Source of the DNA: DASTPP01 sp035762175
GTDB taxonomy: Bacteria > Myxococcota_A > Polyangia > Polyangiales > Polyangiaceae
Direction of reading: 5' to 3'
DNA length: 64,000 bases
Assembly (NCBI GenBank): GCA_035762175.1
Contig: DASTPP010000064.1
Coordinates: forward strand, 1 to 64,000
Part shown: one piece after another, positions 63,211-64,000 of the stretch
Layout of the letters: each line of letters starts with the position of its first letter
Position numbering within the stretch: the stretch's first letter is position 1
The notes under the pieces: generated by a model
Seen by the model: the letters and a program-made list of their open reading frames with translations, nothing else
What the model was told of the DNA's origin: nothing
Database searches by the model: none
Program-made: the position numbers and the translations under genes

Positions 63211-63219
63211 GCCGCCCCC

Positions 63220-64000
63220 ATGGCGACTATCGAGCCCACCGCCGGCCGCCGCGCCGAACGACGCGACGAGCGGCGCGACGAAGAGCCCGGCGAGCCGCGC
63301 GGCGAGCGGCGGGCCGCGCCGCCCGACCCGCTCGCCGAGGAGCTCGAGCGCCTCGCGCGGCGGGTGCGCGCCGAGCTCGGCGACGACGATCTGCGGCACA
63401 TTCGCCGCGTCGCCCGCGCCTCGAAGCTCTGCGGGCGCCTCGGGCGGCTGCTCATCGTGACGAGCCTCGAGCCGGCGGGCTTCCTCGCCGGGGTGCTCGC
63501 GCTCGCGGCGCACAAGGTGCTCGAGGCCGTCGAGATCGGGCACTCGGTCTTGCACGGCGCGTACGACGAGCTCGACCCGAAGGGCCGCTTTCATTCGGAC
63601 AAATTCGCGTGGGAGATGCCCATCGACGAGCGGGCCTGGCACCGCACGCACAACCTGCGGCACCACCCGAACACCAACGTCGTCGGCCGCGACGCCGACG
63701 TCGCCCTCGGCTTCGTGCGGCTGGCCGCAGAGAGCCCCCACCGCCCGCTCTGCTACGCGCAGCTGCCCGCGCTGCTCTTCGGCGGGCTGCCGAACTTCGC
63801 CCTGCTGATGCAGATGCAGTTCAGCGGCGTCTTCGACCTCTTTTTCGACAACGGCCTGCCGAGCCGCTTCAACTACCTGCCCGACCGCAGCCCCCGCACC
63901 GCCCTGCGCACCCTCGCGGGCGCGCTCAAGAAGCCCGCCCGCTACTACGGCAAGAACTACCTACTCTACCCTTTGCTCGCGGGCCCGCTCGCCGGCAAGC
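63220..64000 (+). CDS. Membrane fatty-acid desaturase (3' partial)
   Basis: The frame is open to the end of the window (260 codons). After a charged N-terminus (Arg/Glu-rich, about 1-45) come a first hydrophobic segment (LEPAGFLAGVLALAAHKVLE), His box 1 in GHSVLHG (about 108-114) and His box 2 HNLRHHPNTN (about 145-154). The iron-binding His boxes and spacing fit the di-iron fatty-acid desaturase/hydroxylase family of the inner membrane; the third His box lies beyond the window. It is divergent from the PKS gene across a 160-bp region with a palindrome, so it may desaturate or hydroxylate the fatty or polyketide chain handled by that operon. Confidence 0.85.
   Translation, partial: MATIEPTAGRRAERRDERRDEEPGEPRGERRAAPPDPLAEELERLARRVRAELGDDDLRHIRRVARASKLCGRLGRLLIVTSLEPAGFLAGVLALAAHKVLEAVEIGHSVLHGAYDELDPKGRFHSDKFAWEMPIDERAWHRTHNLRHHPNTNVVGRDADVALGFVRLAAESPHRPLCYAQLPALLFGGLPNFALLMQMQFSGVFDLFFDNGLPSRFNYLPDRSPRTALRTLAGALKKPARYYGKNYLLYPLLAGPLAGK

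Overview
The window is very GC-rich, with almost every third codon position G or C. It carries Ser/Thr protein kinases, an FHA-domain sigma-54 activator, an FHA-DUF4388 protein, long TPR kinases and a large type I polyketide synthase. This mix points to a myxobacterium (Myxococcota, order Polyangiales or close to it); the assignment is inferred from gene content and style only. Genes on both strands are tightly packed, and many neighbours overlap by ATGA, GTGA or TGATG. Both ends are cut: a kinase lacks its 5' end at position 1 and a desaturase runs off the 3' end.

Layout. 1-3136: kinase fragment and a conserved hypothetical. 3174-3416: a long inverted-repeat element. 3565-8610: a promoter with a palindromic operator drives an ABC export operon of GldA/GldF and GldG type plus a DUF4340 protein. 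8732-11648 (minus): rseP, lpxC and an outer-membrane protein. 11971-13492 (minus): an N-formylglutamate amidohydrolase-like protein and an esterase. 13607-13903: the SRP RNA gene, then a second copy of the inverted-repeat element. 13907-17267 (minus): Lon-N protein, SDR, FolE, DUF2203 and MerR. 17485-21713: a complete RNA-repair module, rtcR diverging from rtcB-rtcA with a clear sigma-54 promoter. 21733-26359 (minus): two tandem JmjC/cupin oxygenases and a prolyl-oligopeptidase lipoprotein. 26440-31797: a kinase/TPR protein diverging from an FHA sigma-54 activator. 31725-34545 (minus): HU/IHF, tyrS and a lipoprotein in one overlapping chain.

34699-40940: an unusual single reading frame joins an S41 processing protease to a membrane sensor histidine kinase, overlapped by a type II thioesterase. 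41078-48447: kdd, an FHA-DUF4388 protein, maiA, a zinc-ribbon membrane protein, a GNAT, ogt, an NmrA-like protein and an SDR whose promoter spacer contains a 12-C tract. 48584-48985: a 43-bp tandem array. 49014-63059 (minus): four genes with overlapping stop/start codons, a fully reducing PKS (KS-AT-DH-psiKR-ER-KR-ACP-TE), a DGAT2/TMEM68-like acyltransferase, a patatin-like lipase and an RND transporter. A fatty-acid desaturase is divergent at 63220. I read this last locus as a candidate pathway that makes, esterifies, remodels and exports a polyketide-derived lipid.

Other recurring themes are gene fusions or lost stops at seams (ABC, S41-kinase, FolE over SDR), short duplications of gene 3' ends, palindromic repeats inside and outside genes, and several promoters whose -10 box lies only 6-9 nt before the ATG. 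No tRNA, rRNA, intact insertion sequence or CRISPR array was found.
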